Assembly (NCBI GenBank): GCA_024195265.1
Contig: JAJLRJ010000006.1
Span: 23,993,770 to 24,057,769 of the forward strand
From: Dendrophyllia cribrosa
Taxonomy: Eukaryota; Cnidaria; Anthozoa; Scleractinia; Dendrophylliidae
Direction: 5' to 3'
Length of the DNA: 64,000 nt
In this document: in pieces, positions 11,380 to 22,649 of the stretch
How positions within the stretch are numbered: the first letter of the stretch is position 1
Layout: the number at the start of each line of letters is the position of its first letter
The notes under the pieces: model-generated
Databases searched by the model: none
What the model saw: the letters and a program-made list of their open reading frames with translations, nothing else
Told to the model about the DNA's origin: nothing
Translations under genes and position numbers: made by a program

Positions 11380-12337
11380 AGTGAAATTTTTCTAGTTCCT
11401 AATAACTGCTTTGATTTTTTTGCCATACCATGTATTAGTTTGTCCTGGCTTCATAGTTTATTCAAAGTGTTGTCGCAAATACACAATATTTCCTTGAATG
11501 AAAATGTCTTTCCCTTGAATAAAAGAGTTAAACGCTTATCAGAATTCAGTGATTTTCTGCTTCCGGAAGGCTTAGCGATTTGTTTATCCTAATTGCAGCG
11601 CTAGCGTCTGCGAATTATATTATAAACATCACAAAATAATATTTAAATTCAGCAACCTACTTTATTATATCTAGCGTTTTCTAAAATTTCCGACTTTTCA
11701 TGTGTATATAGAATAGCATTCTTATCCAATTTAGTTTAGTCTCAAGAGGAAAACGCGTCAAATTATCGCATCAAGGAAACTGTCGGCCACGCAAATTTGT
11801 TCAGCATCTGGCGAATTTCTCGCTCGACCGATTGTGGTCAAGTTTTCTAAATATTTGTCAAAAGCTACTAATAAGACAAAGAAACAGTCTATGAAATGTT
11901 TCTTACAAAGTAAATGGACATTAAAAAATGTGACTTTCTTTACCGTAGTTTTCCAGGAATGCTTGAAAATTCTTTAATAGTAAAGTCTGCCGCTTTGAGT
12001 ATAAATTCTGAAAGAAGACATGTCCTCACTTGTGACAAATTTCATCGCTTTCAGCTCTCAAACCACCACTACAAGGGCATAAAAATCTTCTAAAGGACTT
12101 TTTCTTTCCATTTCGAAGTCTTAAAAGGCGTGCTTTCATTCCGGTTATGCAAAATGAACGTCTACAAAATGACAGCGTGGAGTTCACGGGCGGCCATATT
12201 TGTTAGAAATCTGATAGTCTTCTGAGGGAACATTCGATTCGGGCCATTCGAAGCTATCCTCGACAAACGTTGAACAACCGACGAGGTTCCAAAACAAAAA
12301 AGGAGTTAAGATCGGGGAATATCGGGTCAAAATCGGC

Positions 12338-12370
<33 letters not shown>
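11380..12370. other. No gene recognised
   Basis: AT-rich sequence upstream of element C. No convincing coding exon, RNA gene or repeat. Confidence 0.45.
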
Positions 12371-12378
<8 letters not shown>

Positions 12379-12379
12379 A

Positions 12380-14017
12380 CTGGTGTCTCGAAAACTCAGA
12401 CCTTGAAACCTCAGACCCCCAAAAAACTCAGACCCCTGGGTGTCTCGAAAACTCAGACCCCCAAAAAACTCAGACCCCTGGGTGTCTCGAAAACTCAGAC
12501 CCCCATAAAACTCAGACCCCTGGGTGTCTCGAAAACTCAGACCCCCAAAAAACTCATAGTACGGGGTAGAGAGGTTCGTTGCGTGTTACTTTCGAAACAA
12601 TGTCACGCTACAGTGACCGGATACTCCTGAAATATACATTTTAAAAAAGTCAAACATTTCGCCATAACAATGTCACGCTACAGTGACGGTATACTCGTAA
12701 AATGCACAATTAACCATCAAACACTGAAGGCAAACAAACAAGAGTAAAAAGGTTGAAAGCCGTTTTTAACGTACGTCGAAAATATTCCCTCGGTGTCAAC
12801 AAGTTTCGAAACAAATACTAATAATATTCATTTATTCAAGGTCACGGTAGTAGGTCCTGTTAATCATTAAATCTGCTACATGACGTGGTTTTTCGCGCCA
12901 ATTTTTTATTTATGGTTCGCTCAAATTGCGATTCCAGACATGGCGGTCCGAGATATTTAGATCATGAGTTTTAAGTTGCCGTGCCTTACATCGAAGGCAA
13001 TCATTTCTAGAATTCGCTGACACAAAAACATTGAATTCAGATGATGTGACAGTACCAAGGAAAAAACAAAAGTATTGCTTAAGGACAATTTTCACAGTTC
13101 TTGTTAAATCTGACACTGAGAAGATCTGAGAAAGTAAACAAAAACTTTCTCAGTGAAGTGTCAGTAGAATCTGTTAAATGCCCGCTTGTAGACTGTTGTG
13201 TTTTTGTTAGGGTGCTTTGAATAGCTACCAATTAGATAACCGAAGTCAAGAAAAAGTATTCGTTACTTAAAACGTTTCATTGTCATTATAAATTATTCTG
13301 TATACCAAGCCTTCAACAAAAATAGTCACAGTTTTGTATGTTCAGTTTCAGTGCAGTTATGTTTTTGAACTTGATACAGTTTGATAAAGGTTTATTAGAG
13401 GAATGTTTCGGTTAGTTATTCAACGAAAGAAAATTTCATTTCGCAATTATTTATAGCTATAACGTTATGTTTTAAACAGTTGAAAGGACCCTTTACACAC
13501 TGTTAGAGGTAGTCCTCTTTTAGTTGAAAAAGATTGATAAATTGGACTTAAAATTATTGAAATAAAAAGTAAAAATAATGTTCAATTTGGTCGAGGTAAG
13601 TCAAGGTATTGAAATGGGAAAACGTAAACACGACCACGCGCCTTTCAGTACATCATAAATAGCCCTCAAACAAAGTCACGACACATTGTCCACGTGAATA
13701 TTTGGTAATATTTATCGGACGGTTAAGGTATTACATACACAAGACAAATAGTCAAAGGGGATGTCCATATGTCTGATTTCCATAGCTTTTTAGTTATGGT
13801 CAAATATATTTGTTTTAGAGAATATGGTGTTTGGCGAAAGTATCACACAACGCACCTCTTTACCCCGTACTCTGGGTTTTTTGGGGGGTCTGAGTTTTTT
13901 GGGGGTCTGAGTTTTCGAGACACCCAGGGGTCTGAGTTTTCGAGACACCCAGGGGTCTGATTTTTTTGGGGGTCTGAGGTCTGAGGTTTCGAGGTCTGAG
14001 TTTTCGAGACACCCCAC
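12380..14017. mobile_element. Inverted-repeat transposon C with CTCAGACCCC arrays
   Basis: Left GGTGTCTCGAAAACTCAGAC (from 12382) and its reverse complement (ending at about 14013) bound the element. Each end carries several units of about 40 bp, GGTGTCTCGAAAACTCAGACCCCCAAAAAACTCAGACCCCT, with units of one array inverted relative to the other. The arms continue inward through a matching GTACGGGGTA / TACCCCGTAC stretch and about 35 more bases. It sits in an ACTCACTC repeat, so the target duplication cannot be placed exactly. The GGTGTCT start is shared with element B. No transposase inside. Open frames across the arrays are repeat artefacts. Confidence 0.7.
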
Positions 14018-14039
14018 ACTCACTCACTCACTCAAACGG

Positions 14040-16290
14040 ATAGCATAGTAGCTTTCGTAGTTTCGTAACTCTCTTGTGGGCTTCGCAGTACACTTGTGGC
14101 AAGTCTAAAATTTAGGAAGGCAGTGAATATGCAATAACCTAAGGTAATATAGAATTGGAAAAAGCGTGTTTTTTGGAAGTGAATTGTTGATACATATTCT
14201 GGGGGGGGGGGGGAGTACTCCCGACAATTAAGGGTAGGTGTGTGCCGCCTGAAGCATCAAAAGCAACCATTATAAACAATTGATAATTTTGTTTTACGAA
14301 ATAATAGATTTCAATATATATTTTCTTGCTTTAAGTCTGCTATATTCTTTGCTAATTGAGCTACGTTGAGCACTCTAAGGCAACTCTCTTGCGTCAGGAT
14401 TTCAATGCGACAAAGCTACGTTGAGCACTCTAAGGTATCTGTCTTATCCGCTTCACGATTTGAATGTGATGAGAATAACACACCGACTGATTGAATTCCT
14501 CTTCTTTTTATAAGCGGAGAACGTTTTCTCTGTCTTGCTTGCCACTAAAATAATACATTGTCTTTTTGTTTGTTTTGTCAATTAGCTCCCATATAGTGCC
14601 AATATTTTTCCTTTAAAAAAAATCAACACGCTGAAATCGCTTATAATGCTTGCGTGATAAACTTTTGTTAACTAAATCAGCAAAATTATTACGTCTTTTG
14701 CATACTATTGCATAATCAAACCGTAATGGCAATGATTCAGTGTTCCAAAATAGAACAAAAGCCAAATCCATACTCTTGCACAATCAAACGGGAACATTTT
14801 TAGTTAGCTGAATACGCAAAATCTCACCTCTCTTGCATACTATTGCACAATAATGACACCTCAACATTTAATAACCATTCAAAATTGAAATTTCTCTTAA
14901 ATAATCAAACCGTAATAGGAATGATTCAGTATTCCAATGACTACTGAAAAGGGACATTAACGTTAATTTTGCAGAAAAGCAAATCCATTGTATAATACAA
15001 TCAAATTAGGCCCCTTCACGAGCGACGCATGAAAATAGAACGCGTGTTTTATTTCCGATTTGACAGCCTTGTCAGATCAAGGACCACAAGTTGCTTCTTA
15101 TTGTCTAAAATTAATTGCCGACTCGCTTAAGCTACCTGCTTTGGTGGCTTAAATTTAACTAGAGTTTAACTCAATTAAGCTGACTCGCTTAACTTTAAGC
15201 AAATTGGAAAACCAACTCTTTTGCTCTTCACGGTTAGTCATCCCGAGTACACAACGTATCGCAGAACATTCCTCACAATTTTTCTTTTCACGAACATTTC
15301 TGGTTGTCACTCGCTAAGCGACTTGACAAATCGCTCTTCAGGGTTAGTCATCCCTTTCCGGTTGGAGTCTATCTTTTTGTCGAGGGTCGAGGTACCATGA
15401 CGAGGGCGAGGGTTCCATGTCGAGGGTCGAGGGTAACAAAATAAATAACAAAAATATAAAAATATATATAAAAAATTTAATTTAACCGTTTTAAAGATGC
15501 GATAAGAATTGCATGTGGACATGCAATCGTTAGCGGGTGAAGGGAGAAGGTGGGGGAAGGTGGGGGGGATATAAAATAGCACATGGACATTCCAATTCGC
15601 TTTTAAGCATTGCATTTAGAACCCAAAGAAGCCCATATCGAAGAAATAACGAAAAAACGAGATCTCAGTCACAACAGCCGTAAGCGGTTTCACAATTTGG
15701 GTTGATCAATTGTCAAGGAAACTCGGGCGAATCGGGCATATTTATTAAATTTGTTTGTCAGGCGACGGAAAAGGTCGACTAGAAAATATGTCATTGCGAT
15801 TTACAATAACTAAACAAAGAGGAATCCATATTCTCGAAACTGACTGAAATCCAACTACCACTATACATGACTGAACTGTTGTGCTTTCAAAATGGAAACG
15901 TACCATGATTTTTTAATGCTATTCAACTAAATTAAAATAAAGCATTTGATCGATTGATCACCGACACCGGAAATCGCGGGTTTTAATGCTGTTTGCCTTT
16001 TTTTCTGCCTATTGTTCTCGATCCGCAAAAATAAATTCCTGCACAATTATCAATGTTCTGCTGCTTGAACAGTAAATCACAACAGAAATGTCAAACGCCC
16101 TGAGAAACAAGAACAACAACACAAACAAAACAAACTAAAAACCGATGGAGGCTCATCGGCGCAGTACATCATGAGGCGTTGATGGCAGCAGTAGGATAAT
16201 AGAACATCATGTTGTGAAACTAATTTTGTACACATCCTCAGCCTGCGTGTAAATCCAAGGGAAATCAGAGGCGTCTGCATGCAGACTACA
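14040..16290. other. No gene recognised; degenerate duplications
   Basis: Contains a partial duplication of GCTACGTTGAGCACTCTAAGG (about 14361 and 14415), several diverged copies of an AATCAAACCGTAATGGCAAT-type phrase between 14700 and 14940, a GTCGAGGGTCGAGG stretch (about 15378-15435) and G runs near 14203 and 15553. No coding feature is supported. Confidence 0.5.
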
Positions 16291-16881
16291 AATTTTCTCA
16301 AATAATAGCCGAGGCGATTATTTCTTTTTTTTGGCACTGAAAGTGGGCGATAATTCGGAGGACGGCGATTAATCGAGTGAGACGATTATTTTAAATTTCA
16401 CTCAACGGGAATCGTTTTATTATTTGCTACATTATCCCATTTCCGCACTATAATGGGCTTTCTAAATGCTCTTGTTTTATGGGATATGCGGAGTGCGGAG
16501 TGTGGAAAATGCGGTAACCCGAATTAAATTGGTTTCTTCTTGGTTTCTAAATTTCAAGAGCTCGAGTAGGATCGGATTCCACTTTAGTCGGCGCGGCAAG
16601 CTGTGCTGAGGTCAGAGAAACACTGAAAGGGAATAGACTGCAAAACAGTCCGTTATTTTTTTTTCTCAAAATCTCGTTTGACGAGTGCTCACATTCCGCA
16701 TTCATGACCAGCGCAAAAATTGGTCGAGGGGGAGGGGGGAGTGGGATGGGAGGAGGGGGGGGGGGGGGGGGGGGAGGGGAATTCGAAGGAGGTGATTATT
16801 TTATATAATTCCACTAAAAAGGGGCGATTATTCGAGGGATGTCATGAATAGAGGGACGGCCATTATTCGAGGAAATACGGT
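16291..16881. mobile_element. MITE-like inverted repeat element
   Basis: The right end reads GGCCATTATTCGAGGAAATA then CGGTA; the left end carries the inverted counterpart TTCTCAAATAATAGCCGAGG. GCGATTATT-type motifs recur near both ends. A long G-rich tract (about 16736-16780) lies inside. The left boundary is uncertain and no clean target duplication was seen. No coding capacity. Confidence 0.45.
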
Positions 16882-17364
16882 ACAAAATCTCGTCATTTTT
16901 GTCACGTTCCAACAGTTCTCGGTGTTACAATTACACAACGATCAAAGTGTTCAGGGAGAGGGGAGGGGAAGCCAAAAAATTAATTTCCAATAAAGATTTG
17001 AGAACAAATTCTACCTTACCATCAGCACACAAAGAAACGTCAATACCACCCGAAAAAAATAAAATCTTGCATAAGCAACGGGAGAAAAACACTCCCTGCA
17101 AACTGAAAATTTCCCAGCCCCACCCCAACACTTTACTAATGGTCCGTCTCTAACCGGATTGACAATAAAATATCAGCTTCTGGGGCTATAGTTAGTTTAA
17201 TATACGGAAATCTTGCCGGGTAAGGGTTTCAAAGTCCCAGCCGCACACCCCCACCCAAAAATATATAGAGTACCCCCCTCCCCACCGGCAAACCGGAAGT
17301 AGAAAACCTACTAGGAGCCTCCTCAATCAAACAAATCATTAGAGGGCATCGCTTTTATCGGATC

Positions 17365-17813
17365 ATGGATTATCCAGTTTTCGCTTGGGTATTCCTTCTG
17401 TCCATATCTTGTATTCGGGCGCAATTTCAACCAGCCCAGCCTTGTGATTCTGAAAAGTGCCTTCCACCAAACTGTCGGTGCAGCGAGGATCGTAAACCGC
17501 CAGGGGGATTGACTCCTGAAGAAACTCCACAAATTATCATGCTGACCTTCGATGATGATCTAGAAAAGCAATACTTGGATCTGTACAACGAGCTTTTTGA
17601 CGGAGTGCTTAATCCCAACAACTGTCCCGCCGTGGGAACCCTGTTTATCTCCCACAACTACACAGATTACTTTCTGGTGGAAAGTGCGTATTCCAGAGGC
17701 TACGAGACGGCACATCATACTGTCACACATCAGGAACCAACAACGTACTGGGAATACGCCGATTACACCGCATGGAAGGATGAAATAGATGGTCAAAGGG
17801 AGATTTTGCATCG
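17365..17813 (+). CDS. Chitin-deacetylase-like protein, first exon
   Basis: The exon starts at ATG 17365 with a signal peptide (hydrophobic FAWVFLLSISCIRA) and encodes 149 codons plus two bases to a GTGAGT donor. After a short Cys/Pro-rich segment, the NodB polysaccharide-deacetylase fold begins: TFDDD is motif 1 with the catalytic and metal Asp pair, and HHTVTH carries the H-[ST]-x-x-H metal site of motif 2. Known: such secreted enzymes remove acetyl groups from chitin using a divalent metal. The exon ends in phase 2. The only recognisable downstream exon (20685-20968) needs a phase-1 partner, so at least one exon between is missing or unseen. Confidence 0.8.
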
Positions 17814-20007
17814 GTGAGTTTAGGTTTATTCTATTGAGATGCTGTATCGCGAGGACTGTACAAATATGGCAATGCAGGGTCATGCAGGGTATGAGCTTCT
17901 CAAACTCATTAATAATTCATGAGAAAATAAAATACAAAGAAAATTAATGTTTAATGAGTGTTTGGAAATCAGATGAAACACTCCTCATTTTTGCATCCTT
18001 AATTTCTCCTTCTAAAATCAGTTTGTTTGAGAAGTAATGTCAAACATTCGACACAGTGTTTCATCAGATTTCCAAACACACCTGCGATCGCAGATTAGTG
18101 GTTGGGTGAAGGTAATACAGCGCGATTGCGTAAACACATCAACGACTGCGTAGCACAGTGCGGTGTAACGTAAACACCCTGGTTTGTGATATGATGTGAT
18201 ATGACTAGAAGTAGCATCAGTAGGTTACAAATTTTAACGTTTTTAAAAACACGTTTCTCGCGGACATCTCGCGAATTCGTTGCTCGATTCGTTTGTCTTC
18301 TCGGGGGCTTCTCGCGCCAAAGAAAATAGTTAAAGAAAGAGAATAAGTGGCAAAGGGCCGCAAAGGACCGCGAGCAAAAATGACTCACAGTCCGGGTTTT
18401 AAGTCAGTTTCTTTTTGAGTTTTCTTTTTGCGGCAGGTACAAAGTTAAAATAAGGAATGGAAAATCAAGGGTTGTGGACGACTTGGGGGCATGGTTGAGG
18501 TGCTTCCTGGGGGAGGGGAGCGATGTGTTGATGAAGAGTATACACTTCAGCATGGACTGAGATTGTGCTTTCATCAGTCCACTCTATTTCTGATCAAGTT
18601 CCTACTTCGACGAATCGGAGATGAGTTATATAAAAGGGAACTTCAAGCAATCTCGTGTAACAAACTTGCCTTGTAGTATCCCCGACTAGCCAGAGCGCCA
18701 ATGAATCCAGGCTTCCCTTAAAAATTTAGTCCCACGGAATGGACTCCAAGAAAGTAACGTTCGAGGAAAATAATCAAACCAAAATTCAACTAAATCACAC
18801 AAGTAGAGCGGTGAGTAGTTTTAACGAACTCAACAAGAATTGCTAACAGCAACGTGAACGGAGCCTTTATTCAAAACAGTTCAATGTTCCAAAAATCCGA
18901 TCGATTGTACAGTTCACGTATTGAAAGTCGAATCTTGAATGTCGGTTCGAACTAGTACGATAGTGAAAAATAGAAGAAAACTTAACTAAGACAGGTACGC
19001 CGAGTGATACAAACATAAATATATCATAGATCAGTCACGAGTTTCTACGAATTGTGATAATAATATTAAATCTACATGATTGGCAGGGACAGACAATATA
19101 AAATAGTGGACCTTCCAAATATAGTGAAGGATAAAAACTACTGGCGCGACGTTGTGAATGGAATCAAGCTCGGTTGCGACCGTTAGATGATGATGATGAT
19201 GATAATATAGAAACACAGCTCAAGACTTCGTATTAATTGCCTATTTAGAAAGCTAAAACCGATGAGGTTATGTAGCTACAAATAATTGATTTGCTTGATG
19301 AAAATGTAGCTTACAAACTACGATAAAACCCAGATTCTAGTTGGAAGTAGGATGACAGCAATCTGTGGCTACAAACAAGTAAACTCAATATAATACTCCT
19401 TATTTAATAGCCGATAAATGTGACAACTAAAGCCAATCAAATAGAGTTGTTTTTAGTTGAGTGTCGAAAGTAATTTGGCAATCATATTTGGTTTTGCATT
19501 GATACGCTTTGTGATTGGCTAAAAAATCCCGCGCCACTTTATCAACCAATCAGAGGTAACATCAAAAGTAATCATGACTTTTTTGCACGATATTCCCCGC
19601 GCTTGGCGCCGCTTTCATGAAATTACGTCGAGTTATAATTGGTTCAACGGATTGTCTGCGTGTGTTGTGATTAGACATTTTTGGACATACAGACGAAAAT
19701 GGTCGCAACAAATCTCTTACCCACTGTTCCTGAGCTTTTCTCATATCACACTAAAATTTGCATGACAAAATTGTAATATTATACTTTTTATCGTTGTAGA
19801 AGAGTTGTTTGCCTCAACTTGATGAATTGCGCATGCATCTAAGAGCTTGAAATACGCTGATATGATCAAAATTTGTCCTCCCCCTTTCTCTTCAGTTTCG
19901 GAAAGAAGAAGTGCTGAATACTTCCCATGCTAAATGATAAGTTCAACTTTCAACGGGAAGGCCAATTATTTCAAACGTCAATTTCAGCTTCGTCTTGCCG
20001 CCATTGC

Positions 20008-20008
<1 letters not shown>

Positions 20009-20043
<35 letters not shown>
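20009..20043. repeat. TAG trinucleotide microsatellite
   Basis: About eleven uninterrupted TAG units inside the chitin-deacetylase intron region. Confidence 0.9.
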
Positions 20044-20376
20044 ATTCTCTATTTAAACACGATCAGTAATTAAAGCAGTTAACATGCTTGAGGGGTCGTG
20101 TACTGGACTATAATAAAACAATAAAAATATAATTATACCTTCTTAACTTTAACTAAGATTAAAAATATAAGATGATTTGAAGAGGTAATAAACACTAAAA
20201 CGTACAAGAATTTGAAAAATTTAAATATAAAATGTAAATATAAAAACTTGAATATAAAATGTAAAATCGGACATCTTCAAATGACCAAAACGATCCATTT
20301 AGCACACAAAAGGCTGCTTCCCAGGGGCTACTTCATTGTGTGGAAAGGATGATCTCGCATAGACAAGGACTTTTTT

Positions 20377-20440
20377 ATTTCAGTGGTTCTAGGGCCTGCT
20401 TTACAGCAAAGATGTTTTTGTACTTGCAACTACATACTCA
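20377..20440 (+). pseudogene. Possible decayed GFRAP-motif exon of the chitin deacetylase
   Basis: A pyrimidine-rich tract and acceptor-like TTTCAG precede GGTTCTAGGGCCTGCT. This resembles the start of the NodB motif-3 exon (Gly-Phe-Arg-Ala-Pro) with a base change or shift. The following ATGTTTTTGTACTTGCAAC could be the decayed helix after it. Very short and uncertain; may be chance. Confidence 0.2.
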
Positions 20441-20684
20441 CACGTAAAACCGCTTTCTAGAATGATTACAGGCTAGAGTTTTGCGAACTGAGTAAATGGC
20501 GGAGGGGGTTTTGACCGTTTTTAGCCAGATATTTCAGTTAGCGTATATCGTTCTAAATTATAATGATTTGTGTAATTTTTAACCCATTGAATAAATTGAA
20601 GTAAAAGCAAGTCGAAAAGAAAAACAAAAATTGTCATTATAGTAGCACTCAGATATATATTAAATGCATTCTTTTCATTCATAG

Positions 20685-20968
20685 GTGATCACATGAACGC
20701 TGCCAGGAAATTTCTCAAGTATGCTGAAGATTTGGGCGATGTCTGGTTTCTGACGGGATCTCAAGTCGTTGCCTGGATGAAAGACCCCCAAGACGTTGAG
20801 CAGGCGAAGAGTTTTCCCCCATGGAAGTGCCCTTCCCGTCCCCCTCCGAGATGCACGGGGTCGACAGTCAACAGCTGTCACTATACCAAGCCCCGAGATT
20901 TCTACATGAGCACCTGTACAGAGTGTCAACCACATTTTCCATCACCCACAAATCCAGATGGGAATTAG
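20685..20968 (+). CDS. Chitin-deacetylase-like protein, last exon
   Basis: Follows a CATTCATAG acceptor and reads in phase 1 to a TAG at 20966-20968, 94 residues. It begins GDHMNAARKFLKYAE, then DVWFLTGSQVVAWMKDPQ, which matches the C-terminal end of chitin-deacetylase NodB domains (the Trp and Thr-x-x-Gln-x-x-x-Trp-Met strand and helix). A short Cys-rich tail (CPSRPPPRC, SCHY, STCTEC) follows. Its phase does not match exon 1 (phase 2), so direct splicing would break the frame. Either middle exons lie unrecognised in the 2.9-kb intron or have been lost. Confidence 0.75.
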
Positions 20969-21956
20969 TCAGAATTAATTCGAACAGAAAGCCGACAGAT
21001 GATCAGTCAATCAGACAAACGGAAACGTTATATCATAGCAAGAGAAAATGATCTAAGAAAACAGTCCTATGCCCCATGATAATTATTTTCAACCTAATGT
21101 TAGCTTGCGCCCATGCTGTGAAGGTTGATTTGCATTCTCGCTCGCATGACCACACGGTCTCTATTCCACAGAGATCAGATACCATATATCGCATAGCTGT
21201 CATCATTGCTGGAGGTATTTTGCTTGTACATCGGAAGGGAAATCGCGTGTTGTGTGAGAGGCTGTGAAAACATTCAAACTGCCCAGTCAGGTGTCGGCCT
21301 TAAAATAACCGCGCTATCCACGCAGTATGACACCGACCTAATAATAGATTAAAAATAACTTTCATTAGAAGAGTGATATGGGGATCTGTTCTCTTAGATT
21401 AGTTTCTCTTGATCATAGATATTTTATCCTGCTTCCATTTCATTAATAACTTAGTTACAATAATAGATGTAAATGGAAAAGGAATCGAACAAAATCACGA
21501 TGTAAAGGGGCATGTCATGGGAATTTTTCTTGTTTTTGTGTCAAAACTGCGCTCATCTTTAAAGTGAGCACCTTTTCTATAGAACATCAAAAGGGCTCGT
21601 TGCAAGAAAGAATAGCTAGTAAGATATTGGTCCAGTTTAATCTGTACGTTAACTGTAAGGTTAACAGCGAGGGTGTTAACAAATAAATACATAAATAAAA
21701 ACGCGGCAGGGATTTGGTTTTAAAGGCAATTTATTATGTCCAGGGACAAAAATTGCACTTAACAATCTGCCAGGGCATAACAACAAGATTCGACATTCAA
21801 CAATATTTTTTATATCTTTTCACATGACTGTGTAATCAATGGAAAAAACGTTGAAGCCTAGTGTATTCTAAAACGTATTCAAATCTCTAATTTATCTTAA
21901 CACGGCAAGCCGGTTTAGGCGTCTGCTATTAGGCTACAAAACAGATTTAACAAGTT

Positions 21957-22618
21957 CTAGAAGATAGATTCAAGAGTGTTGAATCCATATCTCTGTGGTG
22001 CTCGAGTTGTGGCGATATCTTTGCCCTGTAACTTGGAGTTCACAAGATATTCTTTGCCCATTTTCTCCTGACACCACGTCAGCACCTTGTCAATATTCGG
22101 CGTCTCAAGCCCCACAATTTCTGCAATACCCCGGATGACAACCAAGCCATAAGGGACATCCTCCGTCATGTAACGGTGCGTGAAATCTGGCAGGAATTTG
22201 CCGTCATCAGTTTTCTTGACGGGATGTTTGAGCCCTTGGTAAGCAGCATTGGTCTGTATTGCTGTGTAAAGGTTGGTCTTGTCTGAGATGTCTTGTGAAT
22301 AGCATTCCATGAACCACTGATAAATGTGCAAAACCTAAAGCAAGAAAGCTTTGTTTAGAATCGCATCCTGTTTAACTCGTAAAACGGCCACATAAAAAGT
22401 TGTTTGCTCCTAGGCTTATGAGCTCATGACGCATAGACTACTGGAAACTAACCGTGACTTAACTTACGAGTATTTTTAAAGTTATAGCATAAGGGGAAAA
22501 ATATGCAAATTTTCACTCGGTCGTTCAGCTGTAAACATTGAGCCCGCGATAGATAATGGTCACCTGTCTTACCCATGGGGCGGTGTTGGAGGGAGGGCAG
22601 TTGGAAGCAGAGGGGGGT

Positions 22619-22649
<31 letters not shown>

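Larger units (their letters stand above)
17818..20683. other. Intron region of chitin deacetylase; expected middle exons not found
   Basis: AT-rich non-coding sequence with a TAG trinucleotide repeat near its end. The family needs about 170 further residues between the two exons seen (motif 3 GFRAP, then the Cys-containing middle). None is intact here. A candidate decayed remnant sits at about 20377-20440. Confidence 0.5.

Noticed and set aside
12270..12630. Two overlapping repetitive frames (NSDPQKTQTPG and KTQTPKKLRPLG)
   Set aside because: Both read through the tandem units of element C; no start context, no homologue, and the mirrored array gives similar frames.
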